Part shown: piece after piece, positions 44,612-54,235 of the stretch | How positions within the stretch are numbered: the stretch's first letter is position 1 | How the letters are laid out: each line of letters starts with the position of its first letter | Assembly (NCBI GenBank): GCA_028288725.1 | Contig: JAQGIC010000019.1 | Location: forward strand, 1 to 64,000 | DNA length: 64,000 nucleotides | From: Rhodospirillales bacterium | GTDB taxonomy: Bacteria; Pseudomonadota; Alphaproteobacteria; ATCC43930; CGMCC-115725 | Direction: 5' to 3' | Program-made: the position numbers and the translations under genes | The notes under the pieces: model-generated | What the model was told of the DNA's origin: nothing | The model's input: only the letters and a program-made list of their open reading frames with translations | Databases searched by the model: none

Positions 44612-45568
44612 TCAATCCAGCTTCGGATTGAGCAGCGCCTTCGCCCGCGCCGTCTGCAGCGACGATTTGTCGATCAGCACGACGCCTGTATCGATCGATT
44701 TCTCGACCTTCTGGCCTTTGGCGAGCGCATCGGCGGTCTTCACGCCGTCATAGCCCATGCGGTAGGGATCCTGAACGACGAGGCCGGCAATGACGCCGTC
44801 CCCCAGGAGCTTGATCAATTTTTCGTCGCTATCGAAACCGATCATGACGACCTTAGCGTCCTTGTTCTCGGCAAGGGCTTCGCCGGCGCCCTGGGCCATC
44901 GGCAGGTTGCTCGCGAACACACCCTTGAGATTGGGGTTGGCGGTGATGAGGTCGGTCATGGTGTTGAGGCCACTCGTTGCCTGACCATCGCCGACGCGTT
45001 CGGCGACCAGCTTCAGATCCGGCCATTTCGCCTTGAGTTCGTCCTTGAAGCCCTTGCTCCGTTGGTCGAGCGAGCCCACGCCCGGCAAAGCGACCAGCAG
45101 AGCGACGTCGCCCTTGGCGGTGCCGAACTTCGCCTTGATCGCTTCGCCCAGCGCGTCGGCCGCGACTTGGCCGCCCTTGGTATTGTCGGTCGACAGAAAC
45201 GCGCTGAAGGCGTCCGTGTCGGCCGGGCTGTCGATGCCGACGATCTTGACCCGCTGCGCCGCCTCCGCAATCGGCCCGGCAAGTGCCGCCGCCTGGGTCG
45301 GCGCGATGACGATCGCCGCGGGCTTGCCCGAGACCGCGTTCTCCAGCGCCGAGATCTGGCCGGAGATGTCGCTCTCCGCCTGGGCGCCCATCGCCGGCAC
45401 GTCGATCTTCAGATCCTTGCCGGCGGCCCGCGCGCCGGCCAGTACGATCTGCCAATATTGCGAGGTCGTGTCCTTGACGATGACGGGAATGGTCTCCGCC
45501 CCGGCAGCGGCCGGCACGAGGAAACCGAGCAGCGCGGCACACGCCGCCTTGCGGAATGCGAGATTCAT
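44612..45568 (-). CDS. Sugar ABC transporter substrate-binding protein
   Basis: The 318-aa periplasmic protein has a signal peptide ending near AGAETIP and the two-lobed RbsB-like fold with the VIVIAPTQAAALAGPI and KVVMIGFDSDEKLIKLL stretches. It captures a sugar for the importer. GGAGG lies seven bases before the ATG. It is the first gene of the operon. The aldose dehydrogenase and lactonase genes at the far end suggest a pentose or 6-deoxyhexose ligand, but the binding site does not prove it. Confidence 0.88.
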   Translation of the reverse strand: MNLAFRKAACAALLGFLVPAAAGAETIPVIVKDTTSQYWQIVLAGARAAGKDLKIDVPAMGAQAESDISGQISALENAVSGKPAAIVIAPTQAAALAGPIAEAAQRVKIVGIDSPADTDAFSAFLSTDNTKGGQVAADALGEAIKAKFGTAKGDVALLVALPGVGSLDQRSKGFKDELKAKWPDLKLVAERVGDGQATSGLNTMTDLITANPNLKGVFASNLPMAQGAGEALAENKDAKVVMIGFDSDEKLIKLLGDGVIAGLVVQDPYRMGYDGVKTADALAKGQKVEKSIDTGVVLIDKSSLQTARAKALLNPKLD

Positions 45569-45700
45569 CTTTCCTCCCTTTGCGCGCTTTGCGGGTATGT
45601 CCCCGCATTGTTCGCGCTTTGTCCCCGGACGGGGTCGTCATGACGGTCCATAGGCCCGCATCTTGGAAAGGTGCGGTTGGCGAACGACGAAAGGAGCTGA

Positions 45701-45718
45701 GATAAGTATGAGCTTATC
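45701..45718. promoter_or_regulatory. Inverted repeat upstream of sugar importer
   Basis: GATAAG and CTTATC are exact reverse complements separated by six bases. The site is 133 bases upstream of the binding-protein ATG, in a short stretch between two sugar ABC operons, so it may be an operator for the left one. The half-sites are short and AT-rich; this is tentative. Confidence 0.35.
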
Positions 45719-45792
45719 GACAGTTCATCGGGGCGGCAACCCCAGGCGGCACAGTCTCTAAATCACCCGCAAGATCCGTAGCGGAGGGCGGC

Positions 45793-46782
45793 TCACGTCC
45801 GCAGGATCGCCGAGCGCCCATAGAGCAGCAGCATCAGAATGATCGTCAGACCGTAGACGATCTGGCGGATCGATTCGTCGATCTGCATGATCGAAAGGAT
45901 CGACTGGAGCAGCGTGATGAGAATGACGCCCGCAACGGTGCCGAGATAGGTGCCGCGTCCGCCGAGGATCGAGGTGCCGCCGAGGACGACCGCCGCGATG
46001 GCCGGCAGGAGATAGGGATCGCCCATCCCCTGGTAGGCCTTGGTGGAATAGCCGGCGAGCAAGACGCCGCCGAACGCGGAGAGCGCGCCCGACATCACGA
46101 AGGCGAGGACGGTGATGCGCCGCGTCCGGCTGCCGGACAGATAAGCGGCGCGCTCGCTGTTGCCGATGGCATAGACCGAGCGGCCGAAGGTCGTCCGCCT
46201 CAGCAGGAAAACCGTCGAGACGCCGATCAGCATCCAGATCCAGAGCGCGTTCGGAATGTCGGCGACGACCCGTCCGGTCGCCAGGGTGCGCATCGCGGCG
46301 GTCGCCATGTCCTGCGGGGCGGCGCCGCCGGTGCGCATGATCATCAGTCCCTGTGCCACCGCATTTGTCCCGAGCGTGAAGATCATCGACGGCACGCGCA
46401 GATAGGCGACGCCGATGCCGTTCACCAGGCCGAAGAGCATGCCGCACAGGATGCCGATCGGGATCGCGCACCAGGAACCGACAGGCCCCCAGCCGGCGGC
46501 AGCCGTCGACATCATGGCGCCGACGGTCATGACCCAGGGCACCGACAGGTCGATCTGGCCGAGCAGCACCACGATCATCATGCCGGTCGCCGCCATCGCG
46601 AGAAACGATCCCACCTGAATCTGCTGCAGGAGATAGTCCGCCGACAGGAAATTGGATGAATAGAGGCTGCCGACGAGGAGCAGGGCGACGATGCAGGCAA
46701 ACGCCGTCGCGATGGCCGGGTCGATGCTCCGCAAGACCGGCGCCAGGCGAAACGGTGCGGGCTTGGCTTGGTCCTGGCTCAT
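45793..46782 (-). CDS. Sugar ABC transporter permease, second system
   Basis: The 329-aa membrane protein is an RbsC-type permease with GQIDLSVPWVMTVGAMM and VVLGGTSILGGRGTYLGT. It is the last gene of the second importer operon, which has two different permease genes, so the channel is probably a heterodimer. It is four bases downstream of the other permease gene. Similarity to the permease at 42138-43121 is moderate. Confidence 0.88.
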   Translation of the reverse strand: MSQDQAKPAPFRLAPVLRSIDPAIATAFACIVALLLVGSLYSSNFLSADYLLQQIQVGSFLAMAATGMMIVVLLGQIDLSVPWVMTVGAMMSTAAAGWGPVGSWCAIPIGILCGMLFGLVNGIGVAYLRVPSMIFTLGTNAVAQGLMIMRTGGAAPQDMATAAMRTLATGRVVADIPNALWIWMLIGVSTVFLLRRTTFGRSVYAIGNSERAAYLSGSRTRRITVLAFVMSGALSAFGGVLLAGYSTKAYQGMGDPYLLPAIAAVVLGGTSILGGRGTYLGTVAGVILITLLQSILSIMQIDESIRQIVYGLTIILMLLLYGRSAILRT

Positions 46783-46786
46783 GGTC

Positions 46787-47767
46787 TCATCCGAACAGGT
46801 CGAGGCGGTTGCGGATCCGCAGCAGGCGGACGGAACCGATGCAAACCGAGATCAACAGGACGATGCCGAGGAACAAAGGTTGCCAGAGCGGGTCGAGGTC
46901 GAAGACGAACAGGAGGTCGTTGATGGTGCGGAAGATGAGCGCGCCGAAGATAGCCCCGACTGCGCTGCCGGTGCCGCCGAACAGCGAGACGCCGCCAAGC
47001 ACCACGGCGGCGATGGAATTGAGCGTATAGGTCGCCGCGTTCGCCGATGACGCTTCCCCCGAATAGGTGAAGAAGGTGAGCATGAGCCCGCCCATCGCGG
47101 CGAACAGGCCCGACAGGGTGTAGGCCGCGAATTTGGCGCGGCGGGTCGCGACGCCCGACATGTAGGCGGCGACCTCCGAGGAGCCGACGGCATATACCGC
47201 CCGCCCGAGCGACGAGCGGCGGAAGGGCAGCCAGATCGCGAGAATGACGGCAAACAGCACGACGAGACTGGCCGGGATGCCGCCCCATAGCTGACCCGTC
47301 AGCATATCCGCGAGGTCGGAACTGACATCACCGCCCGGATTGGGGCGGAGGGCGAGCGCGATGCCGAAATAGACGGCCCCGGAGGCGATCGTCGCGACGA
47401 TCGGCTGCAGCCGGCCGAAGATGACGATGGCGCCATTGACGGCACCGCAGACGAGTCCCGCGAGGAGCACGCCGGCAACGCCGAGGGCGGTCATGGCGGC
47501 AGAACCGACGACAATCCAGGATGCGAGGCAGTTCGTCAGGATGAACATCGCGCCGACCGACAGGTCGATGCCCGACGTCAGCACCACGAACGTCTGGGCG
47601 ATGGCAAGGAACGCCAGCAGGACGCCCTTGTTCGCCGCCGTCTGTACCACGTTGGCGCTGAAGCCCGCCGAATGGTTGCCGACATAGATTGCGAACATCG
47701 CGACGAAGACCAGGGCCGCGAGCAGCGTGCTCCGGTGCTCGGCCACCCTATAGCGCCAATCGCTCAT
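46787..47767 (-). CDS. Sugar ABC transporter permease, second system
   Basis: The 326-aa membrane protein is RbsC-like, with TSGIDLSVGAMFILTN and VVLGGVSLFGGTGSAVGA motifs and roughly nine helices. It overlaps the ATPase gene by four bases and lies four bases from its partner permease gene. Together with that partner it would form the channel of the importer whose binding protein is encoded at 49387-50514. Confidence 0.88.
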   Translation of the reverse strand: MSDWRYRVAEHRSTLLAALVFVAMFAIYVGNHSAGFSANVVQTAANKGVLLAFLAIAQTFVVLTSGIDLSVGAMFILTNCLASWIVVGSAAMTALGVAGVLLAGLVCGAVNGAIVIFGRLQPIVATIASGAVYFGIALALRPNPGGDVSSDLADMLTGQLWGGIPASLVVLFAVILAIWLPFRRSSLGRAVYAVGSSEVAAYMSGVATRRAKFAAYTLSGLFAAMGGLMLTFFTYSGEASSANAATYTLNSIAAVVLGGVSLFGGTGSAVGAIFGALIFRTINDLLFVFDLDPLWQPLFLGIVLLISVCIGSVRLLRIRNRLDLFG

Positions 47768-49335
47768 GCGCCGATTGCCGGCGCATAACCGGCCTCCTCG
47801 GTGTCGGTGGCGATATTGAGCGCGCTGCCGACGAGCGCGCGCTCGGTGAGTTCGTTCCCGGCGAGCTCACGGCCGATGCGGCCGTCATAAAGGACCAGGA
47901 CGCGCTCGCAGCAGCCGATGAGCTCGTCGTAATCCGTCGAATAGAACAGGATCGCGACACCGCGGTCCGCGAGCTGGCGCAGCAGCTGATAGATTTCCTG
48001 CTTGGTCCCGACGTCGATGCCTCGCGTCGGGTCGTTGAGCAGGATGATGCGCGGCGCCATCATCAGCCATTTGGCGATGACGACCTTCTGCTGGTTGCCG
48101 CCGGACAGCGTGGCGACGGGAACGTCGATTCCTTCCGTCTTGATCGCCAGCAGCCGCAGCATTTCATCGACGGCCCGCGCTTCCGCCGTCCGATCGATGA
48201 AGCCGCCGGTCGACAAGCCGCCGAGAGCGGCGAACGACAGATTGTCGCGCACCGACATCGGCAGCATCAGACCCTCGGTCTTCCGATCCTCCGGGATGAG
48301 GGCCATGCCGATCCGGGCGGCCTTGGCGGCGCTCGGTCCGCCGATCGCGACGGGGCTGCCCTCGATGCGGATTTCGCCGGTGACGCCGCGCAGCACGCCG
48401 AACAGCGCCAGCAGAAGTTCACGCTGACCCTGGCCGTCCAACCCACCCAGCCCGACGATCTCGCCCGGCCGGACGGCGAGCGAGATGTCCCTGAGGCGGT
48501 TTGTCCAGGTCAGCCCCCGTGCCTCCAGGATCGGCGGCGTCGCGGCTTGGACCGGCGGCGGTTTCGGCGGAAAGACATGGCTATATTCGCGGCCGATCAT
48601 CAACTCGACGACTTCCCCGTGGGACTTGGTGCCGGCCGGATAGCTCGCGACGTTGCAGCCGTTGCGGAATATTGTGCAATCGTCGGCCAGTTCCTCGATC
48701 TCCTGCATGCGATGCGAGATGTAGAGCAGTGCCAGGCCCTCGCTGCGCAGGCGCTTCAGGACGGCGAGGATCTTGCCGACGTCGGCGGCGGTCAGCGCCG
48801 AGGTCGCTTCATCGAGGATGAGAATGCGGGGCCTGCGGGCGAGCGCCTTGGCGATCTCGACCATCTGGCGACGGGACAGCGGCAAATCCTTGACCGGTGC
48901 CAGTGGATGCACGTCTTCGGCCCCGGCCAAAGCCAGCCATTCCTCGGCCATACGCCGTTGCGTCTTTCGATCGATCAGACCGAAGCGGCGTGGCGGCATG
49001 GCGATGAAGATATTGTCGGCGACCGACAGATCGGGAATGAGCGACAATTCCTGAAAGATGCAGACGATGCCGGCATCGTTGGCGGCAGCGGGGGCCGGGA
49101 AGCGCACCGCGCGACCGTCGAATTCGAGGCTGCCTTCATCGGGCTGGACCACGCCGGACATGATCTTGATCAGCGTGGACTTGCCGGCACCATTTTCGCC
49201 GAGCAACGCATGGATGCGGCCGGCATGCAGCGCGAGCGACGCCTTGTCGAGGGCTTTGACGCCGCCGTAGCGTTTGGAAATGCCTGTCATGGCGAACAGG
49301 GGGACGGGAGCATCCACGGGCGAACCTCCTGGCAT
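47764..49335 (-). CDS. Sugar ABC transporter ATPase, second system
   Basis: The 523-aa protein has two ATPase domains. The N-terminal domain has Walker A GENGAGKST and PLSRRQMVEIAKAL in place of the canonical LSGGQ; the C-terminal domain has LSGGNQQKVVIAKWL and LLNDPTRGID. This uneven pair is normal for the family. A later ATG (MTGISKRYG, 15 codons in) could be the true start, as the domain begins there. It energises the two-permease importer. Confidence 0.88.
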   Translation of the reverse strand: MPGGSPVDAPVPLFAMTGISKRYGGVKALDKASLALHAGRIHALLGENGAGKSTLIKIMSGVVQPDEGSLEFDGRAVRFPAPAAANDAGIVCIFQELSLIPDLSVADNIFIAMPPRRFGLIDRKTQRRMAEEWLALAGAEDVHPLAPVKDLPLSRRQMVEIAKALARRPRILILDEATSALTAADVGKILAVLKRLRSEGLALLYISHRMQEIEELADDCTIFRNGCNVASYPAGTKSHGEVVELMIGREYSHVFPPKPPPVQAATPPILEARGLTWTNRLRDISLAVRPGEIVGLGGLDGQGQRELLLALFGVLRGVTGEIRIEGSPVAIGGPSAAKAARIGMALIPEDRKTEGLMLPMSVRDNLSFAALGGLSTGGFIDRTAEARAVDEMLRLLAIKTEGIDVPVATLSGGNQQKVVIAKWLMMAPRIILLNDPTRGIDVGTKQEIYQLLRQLADRGVAILFYSTDYDELIGCCERVLVLYDGRIGRELAGNELTERALVGSALNIATDTEEAGYAPAIGA

Positions 49336-49386
49336 TCGCAGCGGGCGCGCCGGTGAAATCCCGGACGCTCCCTGCTGCGGCCGTTC

Positions 49387-50514
49387 CTATTGGTTGGCTT
49401 CCGACTGTCCCATGATCTCCTGGGCCGTGAAGTTGATCCCGCAGGTGGGGAAGGAATTGCCGACGAAGAAATTGTCCGTCTGCTGCGCGAAGAAATTTTC
49501 ACCGTCCTTGAAGCCCGGATCCTCGACATGCGCGAGCGGCAGCTTCACGGACTGGGGGACGATTTCGCCCTTGAGCGCTGCGATGGCGGTCTTCACCGCG
49601 ACCGCGACCTGGGCCGGCCCGGTCCCGCCGGAGGCGCATTTGAGCCCGTCCCCGGCGTGGGCGGCGCATAGTTTGCGGAAGCCGTTTTCGGTCTCGGCCC
49701 CGGCCGGAACGAAGGGCTGGTGGGCATCCATGAAGGCCCGGACCATGCCGGTCGAGCCGCCCTGGGCGGTCATGCCGTCGAAATGCTTATGTACGGCGAT
49801 CGCGTCGGCCGCCACCTTCTGCGCCGTGCCGTCATCCCACTTGCCGACGACCTCGACCGTCTGGAACGGCTTGCCCGACGCTTTCAAAACCTCCTGTATG
49901 CCATTGTGCCGGTCGGTATCGACCGACGTGCCGGCGACGCCGCGCACCTCGAGAATGCTGCCGCCATTCGGGACGTTCTTGACCAGCCAACGGCCCCAAT
50001 ATTCGCCGAGCCCCTTCTGGTCGACGTTGACGTTGATCGCCTCGTCGCCGTCGAGGGTATTGTCGAAGGCGACAAGCACCACGCCCGCGGCGTTGGCGCG
50101 CTTGACCACGGATTTGAAGGCCGTCGGATTCTGCGCGTCGATCACCACCGCGTCATAGCCGGAATCGATGAAGTTGTTGACGGCGGCGATCTGCGCCGCG
50201 ATGTCCTCGCCGGTCGAAACGACCTTGAATTCCTTGAGGTCCGCCTTGACCGTCGGCTGCTCGGCATAGGCCTTGGCGGTCTTGATCATCTGGATCCGCC
50301 AGGTGTTGCCGATGAAGCCGTTGGCGAGAGCGATGCGATAGGGGCCCTTCTTGGCCGGATAACGGAAGAATTTCGTCTGCTCGGCCCAGGGCACGAAGCA
50401 GGCGGGCTCCTTGCTCGGCCCGGCGACGGTCTCGGGCCCGGCGGCCCGGGCGTGGCCGGTGCCGAGCAGGAGCCCCGCTATGGCAATGGTTGCGGCGGTA
50501 CGGAGTTTCGGCAT
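49387..50514 (-). CDS. Sugar ABC transporter substrate-binding protein, second system
   Basis: The 375-aa periplasmic protein has a signal peptide (TIAIAGLLLGTGHARA) and an RbsB-like fold with YDAVVIDAQNPTAF and VLVAFDNTLDGDEAI. It carries several Cys residues (for example FRKLCAAH, LKCASG, FPTCGIN) that could form a disulfide, and is longer than RbsB. GGAGGATGAC precedes the ATG. The 51 bases after its stop separate it from the ATPase gene. The ligand is unknown. Confidence 0.87.
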   Translation of the reverse strand: MPKLRTAATIAIAGLLLGTGHARAAGPETVAGPSKEPACFVPWAEQTKFFRYPAKKGPYRIALANGFIGNTWRIQMIKTAKAYAEQPTVKADLKEFKVVSTGEDIAAQIAAVNNFIDSGYDAVVIDAQNPTAFKSVVKRANAAGVVLVAFDNTLDGDEAINVNVDQKGLGEYWGRWLVKNVPNGGSILEVRGVAGTSVDTDRHNGIQEVLKASGKPFQTVEVVGKWDDGTAQKVAADAIAVHKHFDGMTAQGGSTGMVRAFMDAHQPFVPAGAETENGFRKLCAAHAGDGLKCASGGTGPAQVAVAVKTAIAALKGEIVPQSVKLPLAHVEDPGFKDGENFFAQQTDNFFVGNSFPTCGINFTAQEIMGQSEANQ

Positions 50515-50679
50515 GTCATCCTCCCGTGCATTCGCATTTTTGGGTCTGAGCGTGCGACCGATCCCGGTTCCTATCATCAGACCTTTCGCAAGCGTTCCCT
50601 GCTTTGAACGCTGAGTCCATAGAAGTGTTGCCGCAGGCACGGCGGCAAACGTCATTCGGTAGATCGCATCATTGTCACC

Positions 50680-50880
50680 GGCGGCGAAGACCAGACGCCC
50701 GCGTTCGGGATCGCCCGGCCGCTCCAGGAGCGCCGCGTCCATTTCGGAAAAAGCCGGCCGCCCGTGGGCGCCGTGGATGAGCACGCCTTCGATGTCCGCC
50801 GTGGCCGACGGGCCGGTGTGGAAGGAGGCGTGGTGCCGATCGCGGAATTCGGATCGCCGATAGGCGTGGTGCAAAGCCCT
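50680..50880 (-). pseudogene. Fused remnants: LutC-like tail and cytochrome c piece
   Basis: Read on the minus strand, the first part encodes TGPSATADIEGVLIHGAHG, which looks like the C-terminal signature of LUD-domain lactate-utilisation protein C (LutC/YkgG). It is joined directly to about 77 bases that match 11349-11430 of the diheme cytochrome c gene (RPAFSE through RLVFAAGD), with roughly one difference per eight bases, stopping before the first CxxCH. The frame runs through the join into the sugar-binding-protein leader, but no functional protein is likely. The whole 50515-50972 gap holds no intact gene; a DUF3311 promoter must lie at its right end. Confidence 0.6.
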
Positions 50881-50972
50881 GCGTCAATCTTGCCGATTGC
50901 GGGTGAGGGCGGATCGGGCGAACCGGTACGGTACGCGCCTAAAATACATCCAAGCGTTTGAGGAGTTGCTAA

Positions 50973-51173
50973 TTGACGAAGCTGTTGGCCATGGTGCCGT
51001 TCGTCGGCATCCTGGTTGGCGTGGTCTGGTTCAACCAGGCCACCCCCATCATTCTGGGCCTGCCGCTGGTCCTCGGCTGGCTCGTCCTTTGCACGGTGGC
51101 AAGTTCGGCGGTCCTGGCCGTGATCTATCTGATCGATCCCGCCAACCGTAGCGACCGGGCGTCCCGGCGATGA
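50973..51173 (+). CDS. DUF3311-type small membrane protein
   Basis: A 66-aa protein with two hydrophobic segments (LAMVPFVGILVGVVWF and PLVLGWLVLCTVASSAVLAVIY) as in DUF3311, a family encoded next to sodium:solute symporters. A TTG start is indicated by GAGGAG seven to eight bases upstream; the first ATG is six codons later and would cut the first helix. It overlaps the symporter gene by four bases, so the two are translated together. It may be an accessory subunit. Confidence 0.8.
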   Translation: MTKLLAMVPFVGILVGVVWFNQATPIILGLPLVLGWLVLCTVASSAVLAVIYLIDPANRSDRASRR

Positions 51174-52633
51174 ACGCGGCATTTCCAATCGTCCTCGGCG
51201 CCGTCGTCTTCACCTTGCTCCTAGGCATCCGCGCGGCGCGCGGCAAGGACATGAAGCTCGAGCAATGGACCGTTGGGGGCCGCAGCTTTAAGACGGCGTT
51301 CGTCTTCGTGCTGATGGCGGGGGAGATCTACACGACGTTCACCTTCCTGGGCGCCAGCGGCTTCGCCTATGGCAAGGGGGCGCCCGCCTACTACATCCTT
51401 TGCTACTTCCCGCTCGCCTATATCCTGTCGTACTGGCTGCTGCCGGCGGTCTGGCGCTATGCGCGGCAACATCAGCTGATCTCCCAGCCGGATTTCTACG
51501 CGCGCAAATACGACAGCCGGGCGCTCGGGCTGCTGGTCGCCGTCGTCGGCATCGTGGCGCTCATCCCCTATCTGGTGCTGCAGCTCAAGGGGCTGGGGAT
51601 CATCATGGCCACCGCCTCCTACGGCCTTATCTCGCCGACCGTCGCGGTCTGGCTGGGTGCCGCGGTGATCTCGCTCTATGTCGTCACGTCGGGCGTCCAC
51701 GGCTCGGCCTGGACGGCGATCGTGAAGGATACGATGATCTTCGGCGTCGTCGCCTTCCTGGGCATCTACCTGCCGCTGCACTATTTCGGTGGCTTCGGCG
51801 CGATGTTCGAGGCGGTCGCCGCCGCAAAGCAGGGCTTCCTCACCTTGCCGGCGCAGGGCCAGAGCATCGCCTGGTTCGATTCGACCGTCCTCCTGACGGC
51901 GCTCGGCTTCTATATGTGGCCGCACAGCTTCACCTCGATCTACACCTCGCGGGACGAGGGGACGTTCCGCCGCAACGCGGTCATCTCGCCGCTCTACGGC
52001 CTCCTGCTGCTGTTCGTGATGTTCGTCGGCTTCGCGGCGACGCTGAGGGTGCCTGGGCTGTCGGGGGGCGACGTCGATCTCTCGCTGTTCCGCCTGTCGA
52101 TCGAGTCCTTCGATCCCTGGTTCGTCGGCGTCATCGGGGCAACCGGCGTGCTGACCGCGCTCGTGCCCGGCTCGATGATCCTGATGACCGCGGCGATGAT
52201 GCTGGCCAACAACATCTATCGCGGTTTGAGGCCCGCCACGCCCGACGCCGACGTGGCCCGGCTGGCGAAGCTGCTGGTGCCGGTCGTGGCCCTGGTCGCG
52301 GTCTATTTCACGCTCAATGGCGGCGATACGATCGTGGCCCTGCTGCTCATGGGCTACAGCTTCGTCACCCAGCTGTTCCCCGCCCTCGTCGCGAGCTTCC
52401 TCAAGCGTGAGGTCGTGACCAAGCAAGGCGCCTTCGCCGGGATCCTGGTCGGCGTGGCGACGGTTGCGGCGACGACGCTCGCCAACGCCACCATCGGCAC
52501 CATGTTCCCGAGCCTGCCGCCGGCCGTGCGGGACCTCAATACCGGGATCGTGGCGCTCGGCCTCAACGTCCTGACGATGCTGGTGGTCAGCCTGGTCACC
52601 CGCCGGCAGACGGCGTTGCAGCCGGCCGAGTGA
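51170..52633 (+). CDS. Sodium:solute symporter (MctP-like)
   Basis: The 487-aa inner-membrane protein of the SSS family has about thirteen helices, the EQWTVGGRSF loop after the first helix and LVPGSMILMTAAMMLANNIYRG, which is typical of monocarboxylate or panthothenate-type symporters. It probably imports a small carboxylate with sodium. The DUF3311 gene upstream is its usual companion. A strong hairpin follows the stop. Confidence 0.87.
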   Translation: MNAAFPIVLGAVVFTLLLGIRAARGKDMKLEQWTVGGRSFKTAFVFVLMAGEIYTTFTFLGASGFAYGKGAPAYYILCYFPLAYILSYWLLPAVWRYARQHQLISQPDFYARKYDSRALGLLVAVVGIVALIPYLVLQLKGLGIIMATASYGLISPTVAVWLGAAVISLYVVTSGVHGSAWTAIVKDTMIFGVVAFLGIYLPLHYFGGFGAMFEAVAAAKQGFLTLPAQGQSIAWFDSTVLLTALGFYMWPHSFTSIYTSRDEGTFRRNAVISPLYGLLLLFVMFVGFAATLRVPGLSGGDVDLSLFRLSIESFDPWFVGVIGATGVLTALVPGSMILMTAAMMLANNIYRGLRPATPDADVARLAKLLVPVVALVAVYFTLNGGDTIVALLLMGYSFVTQLFPALVASFLKREVVTKQGAFAGILVGVATVAATTLANATIGTMFPSLPPAVRDLNTGIVALGLNVLTMLVVSLVTRRQTALQPAE

Positions 52634-52642
52634 GCGAGGCCT

Positions 52643-52666
52643 CCGCCGGGCGATCCCGCCCGGCGG
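52643..52666 (+). terminator. GC-rich terminator hairpin
   Basis: CCGCCGGGC and GCCCGGCGG pair perfectly over nine bases around a six-base loop, ten bases after the symporter stop. No T run follows, so it may be a pause or 3'-end-protecting hairpin. The rest of the ~255 bases to the MFS gene shows nothing I can name. Confidence 0.55.
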
Positions 52667-52922
52667 TGTGGCAATTGGGCATCTAGGAATTACCGGACCG
52701 CGCGGTATGGTGGGGAGTTCCTTGGCCGGAACCCGATTCCCGCGATGGTTACCGCCGCCCCGTCAGAAGGGCGCAGCCAGCCGGTCTTCAAAAGCGGCAG
52801 GCCCGGAATCCTGCGTCTGCGATCACCGAGACCGTTGAAGCCTCAGCCCGACCCCGAATTGCGCAAGAACGCCCGCCGTGGGCGCGGTCATTCTTGCTGT
52901 TCCCAAAATAGGTACTCCCTCA

Positions 52923-54176
52923 ATGTCCGGATCCTTCGTTCCCGCCGACGTGGCAACCGCCGAGCCGCTGCCGTGTGGCGTCCGTGCGGCGGAGTTTTCC
53001 CTGGCGCTCGGCGGGTTCGCCCTCGGCACGGGCGAGTTCGCCTCGATGGGCCTGCTGCCGAACGTCGCCCGCGACATCGGCGTTTCCGTGCCCACGGGCG
53101 GCCATATGATCTCCGCCTATGCGCTCGGCGTCGTGATCGGCGCTCCGGTGATTTCGGCCGCCTTCGCCCGGACCTCGCGGCGCGCGATGCTGATCGGCCT
53201 GATGATCGTGTTCGCGCTCGGCAATCTCGCCAGTGCTTCCGCCGTCGGATACGGATCGATCGTGGCGGCGCGCTTCATCGCGGGCCTGCCGCACGGCGCC
53301 TATTTCGGCATCGCCTCGCTGGTCGCGGCATCGCTGGTGCCGCCCAACAAACGCGCCCAGGCGGTCGCGCGCATGATGCTGGGCTTGAGCGTCGCCAATG
53401 TGCTGGGAGTGCCCTTCGCGACTTGGATCGGCCAGGTTGCCGGCTGGCGCGCGGCGTTCGTCGTGGTGGGCGCGCTCGGACTGCTGACGGCGCTGCTCGC
53501 CCGGCTGTGCCTCAAACCGATGCCGGCCGACGCAGGGGCGAGTCCGCTCCGGGAACTGGGGGCGCTTCGCCGGCTTCAGGTCTGGCTGGCGCTCGGGATT
53601 GCCGCCATCGGCTTCGGCGGGATGTTCGCCGTCTATAGTTACATCACGCCGACGCTCACGGTTGTGACCGGCACGACGGAAGCGGCCGTGCCGGTCCTGC
53701 TCTCGGTCGTCGGGATCGGCATGATCGCCGGCAGCCTGTTCGGCGGCTGGCTGGCGGATCGGGGCGTCATGCGCGCGATCGGCCTGATGCTGGTGCTGGA
53801 TCTGCTGACGCTCGGTCTGTTCGCCTTCAGCGCCCATAACCTGATCGCGATGTCGGTCAACATGTTCATGATCGGCTTTGCCGGGATCGCCCTCGCACCG
53901 GCGCTGCAGACCCGCCTGATGGATGTCGCGGCTGACGCCCAGACGCTGGCGGCCGCGCTCAATCACAGCGCCTTCAACGCGGCCAACGCCCTTGGCGCCT
54001 GGCTCGGCGGCGTTGCGATCGCCGACGGCATGGGCTGGACGTCGACCGGCCCGATCGGCGCCGTCCTGGCCGGCGGGGGCATCCTGGTCTTCCTTGTCTC
54101 CTGGTTCGTCGAGCAGAGGCGGACGCTTAAGCCGCCCCGGTACGCCGCGGCGCAGCCGGCCTCCGCTGCGGACTGA
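52923..54176 (+). CDS. MFS transporter (DHA1/AraJ-like)
   Basis: The 417-aa inner-membrane protein has twelve helices. The first contains LALGGFALGTGEFASMGLLPNVARDI, the hallmark of the AraJ/PbuE-type drug-H+ antiporter subgroup, followed by MISAYALGVVIGAPV and the loop motif ARTSRRAML. It probably exports a small molecule. The start omits an N-terminal stretch that lacks homology. It stands alone between a terminator and a convergent ABC exporter gene. Confidence 0.87.
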   Translation: MSGSFVPADVATAEPLPCGVRAAEFSLALGGFALGTGEFASMGLLPNVARDIGVSVPTGGHMISAYALGVVIGAPVISAAFARTSRRAMLIGLMIVFALGNLASASAVGYGSIVAARFIAGLPHGAYFGIASLVAASLVPPNKRAQAVARMMLGLSVANVLGVPFATWIGQVAGWRAAFVVVGALGLLTALLARLCLKPMPADAGASPLRELGALRRLQVWLALGIAAIGFGGMFAVYSYITPTLTVVTGTTEAAVPVLLSVVGIGMIAGSLFGGWLADRGVMRAIGLMLVLDLLTLGLFAFSAHNLIAMSVNMFMIGFAGIALAPALQTRLMDVAADAQTLAAALNHSAFNAANALGAWLGGVAIADGMGWTSTGPIGAVLAGGGILVFLVSWFVEQRRTLKPPRYAAAQPASAAD

Positions 54177-54235
54177 CGCCGCGCGGTCCATGGCGCGCGC
54201 TCGAGACGCGGCGACCGCTACCGGCTGGACGTGCT

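Noticed and set aside
52745-53638. Plus-strand frame overlapping the MFS gene start
   Set aside because: Out of frame with the clear MFS gene and very Arg-rich.
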